This document shows, one piece after another, positions 30,508 through 39,681 of a stretch of 64,000 nt of DNA. Under the pieces are notes generated by a model, which worked only from the letters and a program-made list of their open reading frames with translations, made no database searches and was not told where the DNA came from. Position 1 is the stretch's first letter, and the number at the start of each line of letters is the position of its first letter. A program made the position numbers and the translations under genes. Source of the stretch: an uncultured Lachnospiraceae bacterium (lineage in GTDB: Bacteria > Bacillota > Clostridia > Lachnospirales > Lachnospiraceae); NCBI GenBank assembly GCA_910577175.1, contig CAJTLU010000001.1, forward strand, positions 1-64,000, given 5' to 3'.

Positions 30508-31473
30508 GTGACGGGAAAGCAGGAGCTATTTGTTTTATTACAGAAAAATCAAGGGACATATTTATCGGGAGAGGAGTTGGCAAAGCAGTTACATATTTCA
30601 CGGAATGCGGTCTGGAAAGCGGTGGGTGCGCTTCGGAAGGAGGGGCATTTGATTGATGCGGTGACAAGAAAAGGGTATTGTCTCCGGGCGGCTGCCAGCC
30701 GGGTCAACGAAGGAGAAATCTGCGGTGCGCTGTCAATGGAGGGCCTGATTCATTCCGTAACGGTGTTAGAGGAAACCGGCTCGACCAGTCTCGTCGCGAA
30801 AGACCTCGCCAGGCAGGGAGCCGCGGAGGGAACGTTAGTGGTGGCAAAACGACAGAGCGGCGGGAAAGGAAGATTGGGAAGAAGTTTTTTTGCGCCTGAA
30901 GGCGGGATTTATATGAGCGCAGTACTGCGTCCGTCCATCCCGGCGGACCGCGCCGTGTTTATTACAACCTGCGCAGCGGTGGCGGTCGCCCGTGCAATCG
31001 AGCAGGAAACCGGGCTTACGGCAGGGATTAAATGGGTCAATGATATTTTTGTTGACGGAAAGAAGGTCTGCGGAATCTTGACCGAGGCGGCATTAGACTT
31101 TGAAAGCGGGATTCCCGAATATGTCATTCTCGGCATTGGTATTAACATAGAGCAGCAGAAGCTGCCGGAGGAACTGAAAAGCATCGTGGGCTGTCTGGAG
31201 GAATCTACCGGGGCGCCGGTGTCGAAAAGCAGGCTGATTGCCACAGTCTGGAACGAATTTTCAGTTCTTTACAAAGAGCTTGCTTCGGCAGGGTATATGG
31301 AAGAGTATAGGGAACGCTCGATTCTGCTCGGAAAGGAAGTAACCGTGCTGTCGGCGGAGGGAGATTATGCCGCAGTTGTGAAAGACATCGACAGGGAGGG
31401 GCGGCTTGTTGTAGCACATGACGGGCGTCTTCTTACATTGTCGAACGGGGAAGTCAGTGTAAAAATGAAGTAA
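30508..31473 (+). CDS. birA: Bifunctional biotin--protein ligase / biotin operon repressor
   Basis: A 321-residue protein. The N-terminal winged helix (TYLSGEELAKQLHISRNAVW) binds the operator. The ligase core has ETGSTSLVAKDLA, KRQSGGKGRLGRSFF (the biotinyl-AMP loop) and IKWVNDIFVDGKKVCGILTE, then a C-terminal SH3-like domain. It activates biotin and attaches it to carboxylases. The GTG at 30508 was chosen because AAGGAG lies just upstream and the longer frame starts inside the promoter. bioY follows 18 bases later, in the same operon. Confidence 0.94.
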   Translation: MTGKQELFVLLQKNQGTYLSGEELAKQLHISRNAVWKAVGALRKEGHLIDAVTRKGYCLRAAASRVNEGEICGALSMEGLIHSVTVLEETGSTSLVAKDLARQGAAEGTLVVAKRQSGGKGRLGRSFFAPEGGIYMSAVLRPSIPADRAVFITTCAAVAVARAIEQETGLTAGIKWVNDIFVDGKKVCGILTEAALDFESGIPEYVILGIGINIEQQKLPEELKSIVGCLEESTGAPVSKSRLIATVWNEFSVLYKELASAGYMEEYRERSILLGKEVTVLSAEGDYAAVVKDIDREGRLVVAHDGRLLTLSNGEVSVKMK

Positions 31474-31491
31474 AAGGAGAGAAAACAAGAG

Positions 31492-32127
31492 ATGGAAAAA
31501 GCAAAGGAGAGTTTTGAAATGGAGCAGAAGGAAAAGGAAACAAAAAACAGGGGCATGAAAAGGGAAAGGAATAAGGTGCTTGACCTCACCAGAGCCGCCT
31601 TGATGACCGCCCTGCTTTGCGTACTGGCACCGCACACGATTATGCTTCCGGTCACGGTCAGCCCGGTGGGGATTACGCTCGGAACCTTTCTCGTTTATCT
31701 GACCGGCTTTTTGCTGGGGCCGCGGTTAGGAAGCATCAGTATCTTTTTGTATCTGCTTCTCGGCATGATCGGGCTTCCGGTATTTTCCGGGTATAAATGC
31801 GGCGCAGCTGCGCTCTTTGGACCGACCGGCGGCTATTTAATCGGGTATCTTTTCTGTGTATGGGTAATTGGCTTCTTAAGTGGAAGAAGCCGCAGCGGGA
31901 AATGGGTTGTTGTACGTTTTGTCCTCGCGGCGGTATTGGGAACAGCAGTATTGTACCTGTTCGGAACCATATGGTTTTTGCTTGTATATACCAAAGGAAT
32001 TACCCTGTCAGATGCGCTTGCCAAGTGTGTGCTTCCGTTCCTTCCGTTTGATTCCGTGAAGATTGTCCTTTCTGCTGTATTGGCAACGGCGCTTCAAAGG
32101 ATAAGAAAACAGGTCGAAATCGGATAA
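31492..32127 (+). CDS. bioY: BioY biotin transporter (ECF S-component)
   Basis: A 211-residue membrane protein with about six hydrophobic segments. Family marks include LPVTVSPVGITLGTFLVYLT (substrate-binding region), LLGMIGLPVFSGYKCG and LFGPTGGYLIGYL. It imports biotin, alone or with a shared ECF energising module not in this window. The N-terminal 25 residues are unusually long and charged; an internal ATG may be the real start. AAAGGAG precedes the ATG at 31492. With birA it forms a biotin-salvage operon; no biotin synthesis genes are seen. Confidence 0.93.
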   Translation: MEKAKESFEMEQKEKETKNRGMKRERNKVLDLTRAALMTALLCVLAPHTIMLPVTVSPVGITLGTFLVYLTGFLLGPRLGSISIFLYLLLGMIGLPVFSGYKCGAAALFGPTGGYLIGYLFCVWVIGFLSGRSRSGKWVVVRFVLAAVLGTAVLYLFGTIWFLLVYTKGITLSDALAKCVLPFLPFDSVKIVLSAVLATALQRIRKQVEIG

Positions 32128-32170
32128 GATAACAGCCTCCTTTCCACAGACTGCCGCGGGTGATAATTTC

Positions 32171-32199
32171 TTGCATTCATGCGTCCCGTATGGTATGAT
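32171..32199 (+). promoter_or_regulatory. metF promoter
   Basis: TTGCAT (32171-32176) and TATGAT (32194-32199) are 17 bases apart. The leader is only about 50 bases, too short for a SAM riboswitch. Confidence 0.75.
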
Positions 32200-32254
32200 A
32201 ATAAAATACGGAAAGGGGGCTTTTTTACGTCCCCGGAAAACGGAGGCAGTCTGC

Positions 32255-33118
32255 ATGAAAATCAGTGAAATTTACCGGAAAAAGGCGCCGGTACTTTCTT
32301 TTGAAATATTTCCGCCAAAACGTGATACTACCCTGACCAGCATTGATGCAACCCTGGATGTGCTTTGCAGCCTCCATCCGGATTTTATCAGCGTCACCTT
32401 CGGTGCCGGCGGTTCGGCGACGAACAGCCTGACTGTGGGACTGGCAAAGAAAATCAAAAAAGAATACGGGATAGAGCCGTTGGTGCATCTGACCTGTATC
32501 AATTATACGAAAGAAGAGATTCTTGCCTTTGCGGACGAGCTTGCCGAAGCAGGAATTGAAAACGTACTTGCCCTGCGCGGGGACCGGAATCCCGATATTG
32601 TGCCGAAGGAGGAGTTTTTCTATGCGTCCGACCTGGTTACCTTTCTGGAAGAGAACCGGAGGGGGCTTTGTGTCGGCGGCGCCTGCTATCCGGAGGGACA
32701 TACGGAGGCGGAAAGTAAGGTTGCAGATTTACATAATTTGAAGAAAAAGACGGAGGCGGGAGCAGAATTTCTGATTTCCCAGCTGTTTTTTGATAATGAG
32801 CAGTTCTATTCCTTCCGGGAGAAAATGGAGATTGCGGACATAAAGCCGCCGGTTTCTGCAGGAATCATGCCGGTAATCAACCGTGCCCAGATTGAGCGCA
32901 TGGTTTCCCTTTGCGGCGCAAGCCTGCCGGAAAAGTTCCGGCGGATTCTGCAGAAGTATGAGTTTGAAAAGGATGCCCTGTTTGATGCAGGGATGGCATA
33001 TGCAGTCAGTCAGATTGTCGATTTAGTGGCGCATGACGTGGACGGTGTGCATGTGTATACAATGAATAATCCGGTAGTGGCAAGGCGGATTTGCGACAGC
33101 ATCCGGAACCTGATTTAG
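32255..33118 (+). CDS. metF: Methylenetetrahydrofolate reductase
   Basis: A 287-residue TIM-barrel flavoprotein that reduces 5,10-methylene-THF to 5-methyl-THF for methionine synthesis. It has VLSFEIFPPKR at the N-terminus, SVTFGAGGS, VLALRGDRNPD, and FLISQLFFDNEQF with the FAD/substrate residues, and the normal bacterial length. CGGAGG precedes the ATG at 32255; an earlier in-frame start lies in the promoter. metH follows about 95 bases later, so the product is used directly by the next enzyme. Confidence 0.95.
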   Translation: MKISEIYRKKAPVLSFEIFPPKRDTTLTSIDATLDVLCSLHPDFISVTFGAGGSATNSLTVGLAKKIKKEYGIEPLVHLTCINYTKEEILAFADELAEAGIENVLALRGDRNPDIVPKEEFFYASDLVTFLEENRRGLCVGGACYPEGHTEAESKVADLHNLKKKTEAGAEFLISQLFFDNEQFYSFREKMEIADIKPPVSAGIMPVINRAQIERMVSLCGASLPEKFRRILQKYEFEKDALFDAGMAYAVSQIVDLVAHDVDGVHVYTMNNPVVARRICDSIRNLI

Positions 33119-33214
33119 GGAAGGACAAAAAGAAGCAGGAGAAGCATAAAAAGGCAGAACCGGGAGCTTTCAGAATAATGTGCCGCAGGCAGGGGCGGCG
33201 GAACGGAGACAGAT

Positions 33215-35731
33215 ATGACAAAACAGGAATTTCGGGAATTGGCGGAGCAGAGGCTTGTTTTTTTGGACGGGGCGACCGGCAGCAATTTGCAGCGTGCGGG
33301 AATGCCGGCAGGCGTCTGTCCGGAGGTATGGATTCTGGAGCATCCGGATTGCTTTATCCGGCTGCAGAAGAGCTATCTGCACCGGGGGACCGATATTCTG
33401 TATGCACCGACATTTACGGCGAACCGGATTAAACTTGCCGAGTACGGACTCGAAGATAAGCTTCCGGAAATAAACCGCGGCCTGGTAGAGCTTAGCAAGC
33501 GTGCCGTCGGCGAATATATGGTGGAACAGCGCAATGCGCAGATGATTCCGTACATTGCCGGGGACGTAACCATGACGGGGCAGCTTCTTGCGCCGCTCGG
33601 GCCGCTTTCCTTTGAAAAGGCGGTAGAGGTTTATAAGGAACAGATGCGGCTGCTTGTTTCCGCAGGAGTCGATTTATTTGTCATCGAGACGATGATGAGC
33701 TTGCAGGAGGCGCGCGCGGCGCTGCTTGCGGCGGGAGAAATCTGCAGTCTCCCGGTGATGGTGACGATGACCTTTGATGAGACGGCACATACGCTTTACG
33801 GGACGGAGCCGGAGACGGCAATGCTTGTGTTGCAGGGGCTTGGTGCAGATGCGGTCGGGGTCAACTGCGGCGCGGGACCGGAGCGCAGCGAGGAAATCGT
33901 GCGCAGAATGAAAGCGGTGGCAAATGTTCCGGTGATTGCAAAGCCGAATGCGGGACTGCCGCGTTTTATTGACGGGGAAACCGTCTACGACCAGGGGCCG
34001 GAGCAGTTTGCGGAGGGAATGAAGCGCCTTGTTTCCGCGGGAGCCGGGATTTTAGGCGGCTGCTGCGGAACGACGCCGGAGCATATCGAGTATTTGTGCG
34101 AAGCGCTCTCTAAGACTTATCCGCCGCATATTTCCGAAACGCAGGTCAGCGCGCTTACGAATGAGCGCCGTGCGGTATATGTGTCTCTGGACGGCTCCTT
34201 CCTGCCGGTGGGCGAACGTATTAACCCGACAGGAAAGAAGGCGTTCCAGGAGGCGCTGCGTGCGGGAGATACCTCGGTCGCGGCGGCATTTGCGGCTGAG
34301 CAGGAGGAGAATGGTGCGGCGGTTTTAGATGTCAATGTAGGAATGGGAGGAATTGATGAGAAGCAGATGATGTGCCGGATTGTAGAGGAAATTACGCAGA
34401 CGGTAAACCTCCCGCTTTCCATTGATACGAGCGACGCAGCGGTGATGGAAGCGGCGCTCCGGATTTATCCGGGACGTGCGCTTGTCAATTCGGTTTCCCT
34501 GGAGGAAGGACGTGCGGAGCTTTTGTTTCCGCTTGTGAAAAAGTACGGCGCGATGGCAGTCGTGCTTCCGCTCGGCAGTACGGGGCTTCCGAAGGACGTT
34601 GCGGAGCGCAGGGAGAATCTCCGCACGCTTGTGCAGAAGGCGGCGGAGTACGGAATTCCGAAAGAATCCCTTGTAGCGGATGGTCTGGTTATGACGGTCG
34701 GCGCAAAGCCGGATGCCGCGCTGGAGGCGCTGGATACGATACGTTATTGCAGGGAGGAGCTGGGGATTGCCACAATCTGCGGGCTTTCCAACATTTCTTA
34801 CGGACTGCCGGAGCGGAGCTATATCAATACTGCGTTTCTGATGATGGCGGTAACATGCGGACTGACGATGGCGATTGTCAATCCGGCGCAGGAGCTTCTG
34901 ATGAATCTTGTATATGCCTCTGAGGTACTCCGGGCGAAGGAGGATGCCGCAGGGCGCTACATTGCAAGGGCGGAATGGCTGAAGGAGAGAAGGGAGCGGG
35001 AAGCCGGAGACGGCATAAAGGCGGTTCCTGCAGAGCCGAAGAAGGCGTTCGTGCCGGAGCCTGCGAGGAAAAAGGAGGCTTCGGGGGCGGAGGAAGAGAC
35101 TCCGCTTTACAGGGCAGTGCTGCGGGGTGAGAAAAAGACCATTGCGGCACTGGCAAAGAAAGAGCTTGCCGCAGGGGCGGAGGCAGCGTCGCTGTTAGAG
35201 AAAGAGCTGATACCGGCGATTACCGAAGCGGGAAACCGCTTTGAACAGAAGAAATATTTTCTTCCGCAGCTCATCGGGGCGGCAGAAGCCATGAAAGCAG
35301 CAGTAGAGGTCTTAGAGCCGCATCTTAGGAAGGACGGTGCCGGCAAAAAAGCGGGAACCGTCGTAATTGCAACCGTTGAAGGGGATATCCATGACATCGG
35401 GAAAAATCTCGTGGCGCTGATGTTAAAAAATCACGGCTTTGAGGTAGCGGACCTGGGAAAGGATGTTCCGGGGGAGCGTATTATTGCCGAGGCGAAACGT
35501 CTGGACGCGGATATTATTGCGCTTTCGGCATTGATGACAACTACGATGCGCGGCATGGCAGAGGTCGTGGAGCTTAGAAACCGCGAGGGGCTGCGGGCAA
35601 AGATTATGATTGGCGGCGCCGTGACAACGCCGGAATATGCGGCGGAAATCGGTGCGGACGGTTATTCTAAGGATGCACAGGAGGCAGTAGAAGTAGCAAA
35701 ACGGCTGACGGGTACGAAGGAATCGAATTGA
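33215..35731 (+). CDS. metH: Cobalamin-dependent methionine synthase lacking the reactivation domain
   Basis: An 838-residue enzyme with three modules: the homocysteine methyltransferase domain (1 to about 300, zinc Cys in GVNCGAGP and GGCCGTTPEH), the pterin-binding domain (about 315-575, VGERINPTGKKAFQEAL), and the B12 cap and binding domain (about 625-838, with the DxHxxG motif in GDIHDIGKN). The C-terminal SAM-binding reactivation domain of E. coli MetH is missing, as in other Clostridia and Thermotoga, which may supply it separately. Residues about 590-630 form an Ala/Glu/Lys-rich linker. It overlaps nothing but sits 3 bases before the next gene. Confidence 0.94.
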   Translation: MTKQEFRELAEQRLVFLDGATGSNLQRAGMPAGVCPEVWILEHPDCFIRLQKSYLHRGTDILYAPTFTANRIKLAEYGLEDKLPEINRGLVELSKRAVGEYMVEQRNAQMIPYIAGDVTMTGQLLAPLGPLSFEKAVEVYKEQMRLLVSAGVDLFVIETMMSLQEARAALLAAGEICSLPVMVTMTFDETAHTLYGTEPETAMLVLQGLGADAVGVNCGAGPERSEEIVRRMKAVANVPVIAKPNAGLPRFIDGETVYDQGPEQFAEGMKRLVSAGAGILGGCCGTTPEHIEYLCEALSKTYPPHISETQVSALTNERRAVYVSLDGSFLPVGERINPTGKKAFQEALRAGDTSVAAAFAAEQEENGAAVLDVNVGMGGIDEKQMMCRIVEEITQTVNLPLSIDTSDAAVMEAALRIYPGRALVNSVSLEEGRAELLFPLVKKYGAMAVVLPLGSTGLPKDVAERRENLRTLVQKAAEYGIPKESLVADGLVMTVGAKPDAALEALDTIRYCREELGIATICGLSNISYGLPERSYINTAFLMMAVTCGLTMAIVNPAQELLMNLVYASEVLRAKEDAAGRYIARAEWLKERREREAGDGIKAVPAEPKKAFVPEPARKKEASGAEEETPLYRAVLRGEKKTIAALAKKELAAGAEAASLLEKELIPAITEAGNRFEQKKYFLPQLIGAAEAMKAAVEVLEPHLRKDGAGKKAGTVVIATVEGDIHDIGKNLVALMLKNHGFEVADLGKDVPGERIIAEAKRLDADIIALSALMTTTMRGMAEVVELRNREGLRAKIMIGGAVTTPEYAAEIGADGYSKDAQEAVEVAKRLTGTKESN

Positions 35732-35734
35732 GGA

Positions 35735-36697
35735 ATGAGAAAGAAAATGACAAAACGTATGCGCGGCAATCTGCTTTTGCTGCTGACGGCGTTTATCTGG
35801 GGCGTGGCGTTCGTAGCGCAAAGCGAGGGAATGAAGTATGTGGAGCCTTTTACGTTTACCGGGCTCCGTTCCTATCTTGCGGGAATTGTCCTGCTGCTCT
35901 ATTTGGGAATCCGTAAGGCTTTTGAAAAGCGGCGGAAAAACGGGATACCGGGAATAGCCGCAGCAAAAGAAGCGGAAAATAAGGCAGCAGAAAACGGTAA
36001 GGAAAAGAACGGTTCCGTAAGCCCCCTTTTTTTCGGCGGGATTTGCTGCGGTATCGTGCTTTTTACGGCAACCATGCTCCAGCAGACCGGAATCAAGTAT
36101 GCGCCGGAGCCTGGTAAGGCGGGCTTTATTACCGCGCTCTATATTGTCCTGGTGCCGGTTTGCGGGATTTTTGCGAAAAAAAGACCCGGTATGAAGGTAT
36201 GGCTTGCCGTTCTGCTTGCATCGGCAGGGATGTATCTGCTTTGCATTGCCGACGGCTTTACGCTTGACAGGGGCGACGGCTATCTGCTGCTTTGTGCCGC
36301 GGCGTTTACGGGACACATTCTGGTGGTAGACTATTTTTCCCCGAAAGCGGACGGCGTTGCGATGTCGTGTATCCAGTTTTTTGTCTGCGGGATTTTGGGA
36401 ACGGCAGGAATGCTGTTGACAGAGCAGGTGCAGATAGCGCAGATTTTGAAGGCATGGCTGCCGCTTGTTTATGCGGGAGTGCTGTCCGGCGGCGTAGGAT
36501 ACACGCTGCAGATTGTGGCGCAGAAGGATACGGAGCCGGAGGTGGCGTCCCTTCTGATGAGCCTGGAATCGGTATTTGCGGTTTTAGGCGGGCTGGTGCT
36601 GTTAGGGCAGACGCTTTCCATAAGGGAGACCGTGGGCTGCGTGCTTGTCTTTGCTGCGGTGATTCTGGCGCAGCTGCCAAAACGCAACGGGCAATAA
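35735..36697 (+). CDS. EamA/DMT-family membrane transporter
   Basis: A 320-residue protein with ten predicted transmembrane segments in two EamA repeats (NLLLLLTAFIWGVAFVAQSE opens the first, GYLLLCAAAFTGHILVVDYF the second). Between segments 2 and 3 is a charged insert of about 35 residues (FEKRRKNGIPGIAAAKEAEN onward), unusual for the family. Members export amino acids or other metabolites. An ATG at 35747 is an alternative start with slightly better spacing from GAGG. It lies 3 bases after metH, so is co-transcribed with it. Confidence 0.87.
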   Translation: MRKKMTKRMRGNLLLLLTAFIWGVAFVAQSEGMKYVEPFTFTGLRSYLAGIVLLLYLGIRKAFEKRRKNGIPGIAAAKEAENKAAENGKEKNGSVSPLFFGGICCGIVLFTATMLQQTGIKYAPEPGKAGFITALYIVLVPVCGIFAKKRPGMKVWLAVLLASAGMYLLCIADGFTLDRGDGYLLLCAAAFTGHILVVDYFSPKADGVAMSCIQFFVCGILGTAGMLLTEQVQIAQILKAWLPLVYAGVLSGGVGYTLQIVAQKDTEPEVASLLMSLESVFAVLGGLVLLGQTLSIRETVGCVLVFAAVILAQLPKRNGQ

Positions 36698-36700
36698 AAG

Positions 36701-36729
36701 TTGTGCATCGTAAAAAAGTATGCTATGAT
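36701..36729 (+). promoter_or_regulatory. hprK operon promoter
   Basis: TTGTGC (36701-36706) and TATGAT (36724-36729) are 17 bases apart, immediately after the transporter stop. Confidence 0.65.
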
Positions 36730-36806
36730 AAGAGAAAGAAAAGGATAAAATAAATAAGCGCGGCTTTTTGCCGGAAAGGGAAAGGACCGCACGGAAAAGA
36801 GGGACA

Positions 36807-37736
36807 ATGTATACGGTTGAACTGAAAAAGCTGGTAGAAAAAATGCAGTTAGAAAATTGTACGCCGGAGCTGGATATCGATCATATTCTGATTACACAGC
36901 CGGACGTGAACCGTCCAGCACTGCAGTTAGCGGGATTTTTCGACTATTTTGACGCGGAGCGTGTCCAGATTATCGGAAATGTCGAGCATGCCTATATGGA
37001 GAAGATGGAGAAGGACCATGGTATCAGCATTATGAAAAAGCTGTTAAGCTTTAAGGTGCCGTGTATTATTTTCTGCCGTGGCATCGAGGTTCCGGAGAGC
37101 ATGCGGAAAATCGCGGCAGAGGCGGGCGTGCCGTTGCTCCGTTCCACGGCGTCTACCTCTTCGTTTATGGCAGAGGTTATCCGGTGGCTGAAGGTGGAGC
37201 TGGCGCCGCGCATTTCGATTCACGGTGTGCTGGTAGACGTTTACGGCGAGGGCATTCTCATTATGGGCGAGAGCGGCATCGGAAAGAGCGAAGCGGCACT
37301 GGAGCTGATTAAGCGCGGGCACCGCCTTGTTTCAGACGATGTCGTGGAGATTAAAAAGGTAAGCGACGAGACGCTGATTGGTACGGCGCCGGATATTACA
37401 AGGCACTTTATTGAGCTGCGCGGAATCGGCATTATCGACGTAAAGACCCTGTTTGGTGTTGAGAGCGTGAAGAATACGCAGTCGATTGACCTCGTGATTA
37501 AGTTAGAGGAGTGGAACCGTGACAAGGAATATGACCGTTTCGGGCTGGACGAGGAATATACCGAGTTTCTCGGGAATAAGGTAGTATGTCATTCCATTCC
37601 GATTCGTCCGGGCCGTAACCTTGCCATTATCTGCGAGTCTGCGGCGGTGAATTACCGTCAGAAAAAGATGGGCTACAATGCGGCACAGGAGCTTTATAAC
37701 CGTGTGACAAGCAACCTGATGAAAAAGAGCGACTAA
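36807..37736 (+). CDS. hprK: HPr kinase/phosphorylase
   Basis: A 309-residue bifunctional enzyme that phosphorylates and dephosphorylates Ser46 of HPr/Crh for carbon catabolite control. The catalytic histidine H139 is in ISIHGVLVD, Walker A is GESGIGKS (154-161), and the signature RGIGIIDVKTLFG is intact. The ATG at 36807 follows AAAGAGGGA. Its likely substrate, the Crh-like protein at 40635-40892, lies three genes downstream in the same cluster. Confidence 0.95.
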   Translation: MYTVELKKLVEKMQLENCTPELDIDHILITQPDVNRPALQLAGFFDYFDAERVQIIGNVEHAYMEKMEKDHGISIMKKLLSFKVPCIIFCRGIEVPESMRKIAAEAGVPLLRSTASTSSFMAEVIRWLKVELAPRISIHGVLVDVYGEGILIMGESGIGKSEAALELIKRGHRLVSDDVVEIKKVSDETLIGTAPDITRHFIELRGIGIIDVKTLFGVESVKNTQSIDLVIKLEEWNRDKEYDRFGLDEEYTEFLGNKVVCHSIPIRPGRNLAIICESAAVNYRQKKMGYNAAQELYNRVTSNLMKKSD

Positions 37737-37757
37737 AAGAAGGTGAAAGGCAGGCAT

Positions 37758-38708
37758 ATGGAGCAGTTTGTTTTCGGAATCGATATCGGCGGTACAGCAA
37801 TTAAATGCGGATTATTTACAAAGGACGGTGAACTGAAGGAAAAATGGGAGATACCGACCGCACGGGCAGATGCAGGAGAAGGCGTACCGCAGGACATTGC
37901 GGATACGATTTCAGAAAAGTGCAGGGAGCACGGGATTACAAAGGAACAGGTGCTTGGAGCCGGGCTTGGTGTGCCGGGACCGGTCAGGGAGGACGGGTTC
38001 GTTTCCCATTGCCCGAATCTCGGCTGGCGGGAGAAAAATGTCAATGAGTTGATGGAACGCCTGACCGGTATTCCTACAGCGGCAGCGAACGATGCCAATG
38101 TAGCGGCACTCGGGGAAATGTGGAAGGGCGGCGGCGCCGGCGTAAAAAACATGGTTCTGGTGACGCTTGGAACCGGTGTCGGCGGCGGAATTATTGTGGA
38201 AGGGAAAATCGTGTCAGGCGCGTCGGGCGCAGGCGGCGAGCTGGGTCATATGGTGATGAATCCGCAGGAGAGCGAGGCATGCGGCTGCGGCGGGTTCGGG
38301 CATCTGGAGCAGTATGCCTCGGCGACCGGTATTGTGCGTATGGCAAAAAAACGTATTGCAGAAGCAGGAGGCGGTTCCGTGCTTTGCAGCCGGGAGGAGC
38401 TGTCTGCAAAGGATATCTTTGACGCGGCGAAGGAAGGGGATACGTTAGCAAGGGAGCTGGTGGATGAGCTCGGTGCGGTTTTGGCGCGGGCACTTTCCCA
38501 TGTGGCGGCAGTAGTGGACCCGGAGGTCTTTGTTATCGGCGGAGGCGTCTCCCGTGCCGGTTCTATTTTAACCGAGGCAATAGAGTCGCATTACAACAAG
38601 GGAATTATGAAAGCACTCCAGGGAAAGGCGTTCCGCCTTGCGACGCTTGGAAATGATGCCGGCATTTATGGCTGTGCAAAACTGATTTTGGACAGGACTG
38701 CAAAATAA
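37758..38708 (+). CDS. glcK: ROK-family glucokinase
   Basis: A 316-residue ROK sugar kinase. FGIDIGGTAIKCGLF is the ATP phosphate loop, the segment around GELGHM holds the sugar-binding Glu and the zinc His, and EACGCGGFGHLEQYAS holds the C-x-C-G zinc motif. It phosphorylates glucose from sugar breakdown. The ATG at 37758 follows AGGTGAAAGG. It lies between hprK and murB, places usually next to each other in Firmicutes, tying glucose phosphorylation to the catabolite-control cluster. Confidence 0.9.
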   Translation: MEQFVFGIDIGGTAIKCGLFTKDGELKEKWEIPTARADAGEGVPQDIADTISEKCREHGITKEQVLGAGLGVPGPVREDGFVSHCPNLGWREKNVNELMERLTGIPTAAANDANVAALGEMWKGGGAGVKNMVLVTLGTGVGGGIIVEGKIVSGASGAGGELGHMVMNPQESEACGCGGFGHLEQYASATGIVRMAKKRIAEAGGGSVLCSREELSAKDIFDAAKEGDTLARELVDELGAVLARALSHVAAVVDPEVFVIGGGVSRAGSILTEAIESHYNKGIMKALQGKAFRLATLGNDAGIYGCAKLILDRTAK

Positions 38709-38722
38709 AGGGGTTGAATTGT

Positions 38723-39652
38723 TTGGAAGGCTTTTTGGAAGCGCTTGAAAAAATCATACCGGAAAAGGAAAGGGTTCTGCAGAAGGAACCGATGAGCCGT
38801 CACACGACATTCCGTGTAGGGGGACCTGCGGAATATTTTGTGACGGCAGATACAACCGGAGAGCTGCAGGAGGTGCTGCTGCTCTGCAAAAGGTATAAAA
38901 TGCCGTGGACGATACTTGGAAACGGTAGTAATGTGCTGGTTTCCGACAACGGGATTAAGGGCGTTGTAATCCGGCTCGGCGGGAATTTTACGGCATATGA
39001 AATCAAAGAAGACCTCTGCGGCGGTACGGCAGAGGCTTCGGCAGGCGCAGGCATTTCTCTTTCTTTCTTTGCTATGAAGCTTGCGAAACGAGGCTTTACC
39101 GGTTTCGAGTTCGCGGCAGGGATACCAGGGAGTGTGGGCGGCGCCGTTGTGATGAATGCAGGCGCCTACGGAGGAGAAATCAAAGACTGCATTACAAAGG
39201 CGGAGATTGTGACAGAGGATGGGGAATGCAGGTTTCTTTCTGCGGACGAACTGCAGCTTTCCTACCGCCACAGCATCCTGATGGAAAAGAACTGGATTGT
39301 GACAAGGGCATGGTTCTCGTTTTCCATTGGTTCTAAGCTCTATATCCTGTCTAATATTGAGGAGCTGAACCGCAGACGGAAGGAAAAGCAGCCGTTAGAG
39401 CTGCCGAGCGCTGGTTCTACCTTCAAACGTCCTGCCGGAAACTATGCGGGAAAGCTGATTATGGAGGCAGGACTTGCAGGCGCCCGGATTGGCGGGGCAG
39501 CAGTTTCGGAAAAGCACTGCGGATTTGTCGTAAATCTGGGAAATGCCACTGCGGCGGATATTTATGCGCTGATGCGGCATATTATAGTGACGGTAGAAGA
39601 AAAGAGCGGCATACGACTTGCACCGGAGGTAAAGCTGCTCGGAGAATTTTAG
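38723..39652 (+). CDS. murB: UDP-N-acetylenolpyruvoylglucosamine reductase
   Basis: A 309-residue FAD enzyme making UDP-N-acetylmuramate for peptidoglycan. Typical blocks are MSRHTTFRVGGPAEYFV, LGNGSNVLVSD, FAAGIPGSVGGAVVMNAGAY, and AGSTFKRP with the catalytic Ser. It is a type IIa MurB lacking the extra domain of E. coli. The TTG at 38723 is preferred because AAAGGGG is 9 bases upstream; a TTG at 38714 abuts it. whiA follows about 29 bases after the stop. Confidence 0.94.
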   Translation: MEGFLEALEKIIPEKERVLQKEPMSRHTTFRVGGPAEYFVTADTTGELQEVLLLCKRYKMPWTILGNGSNVLVSDNGIKGVVIRLGGNFTAYEIKEDLCGGTAEASAGAGISLSFFAMKLAKRGFTGFEFAAGIPGSVGGAVVMNAGAYGGEIKDCITKAEIVTEDGECRFLSADELQLSYRHSILMEKNWIVTRAWFSFSIGSKLYILSNIEELNRRRKEKQPLELPSAGSTFKRPAGNYAGKLIMEAGLAGARIGGAAVSEKHCGFVVNLGNATAADIYALMRHIIVTVEEKSGIRLAPEVKLLGEF

Positions 39653-39681
39653 CTTTGGCCTGGTATGCTTCGGAGGAAACT

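Noticed and set aside
32130..32254. SAM riboswitch before metF
   Set aside because: The leader after the promoter is about 50 bases and lacks the required stems.
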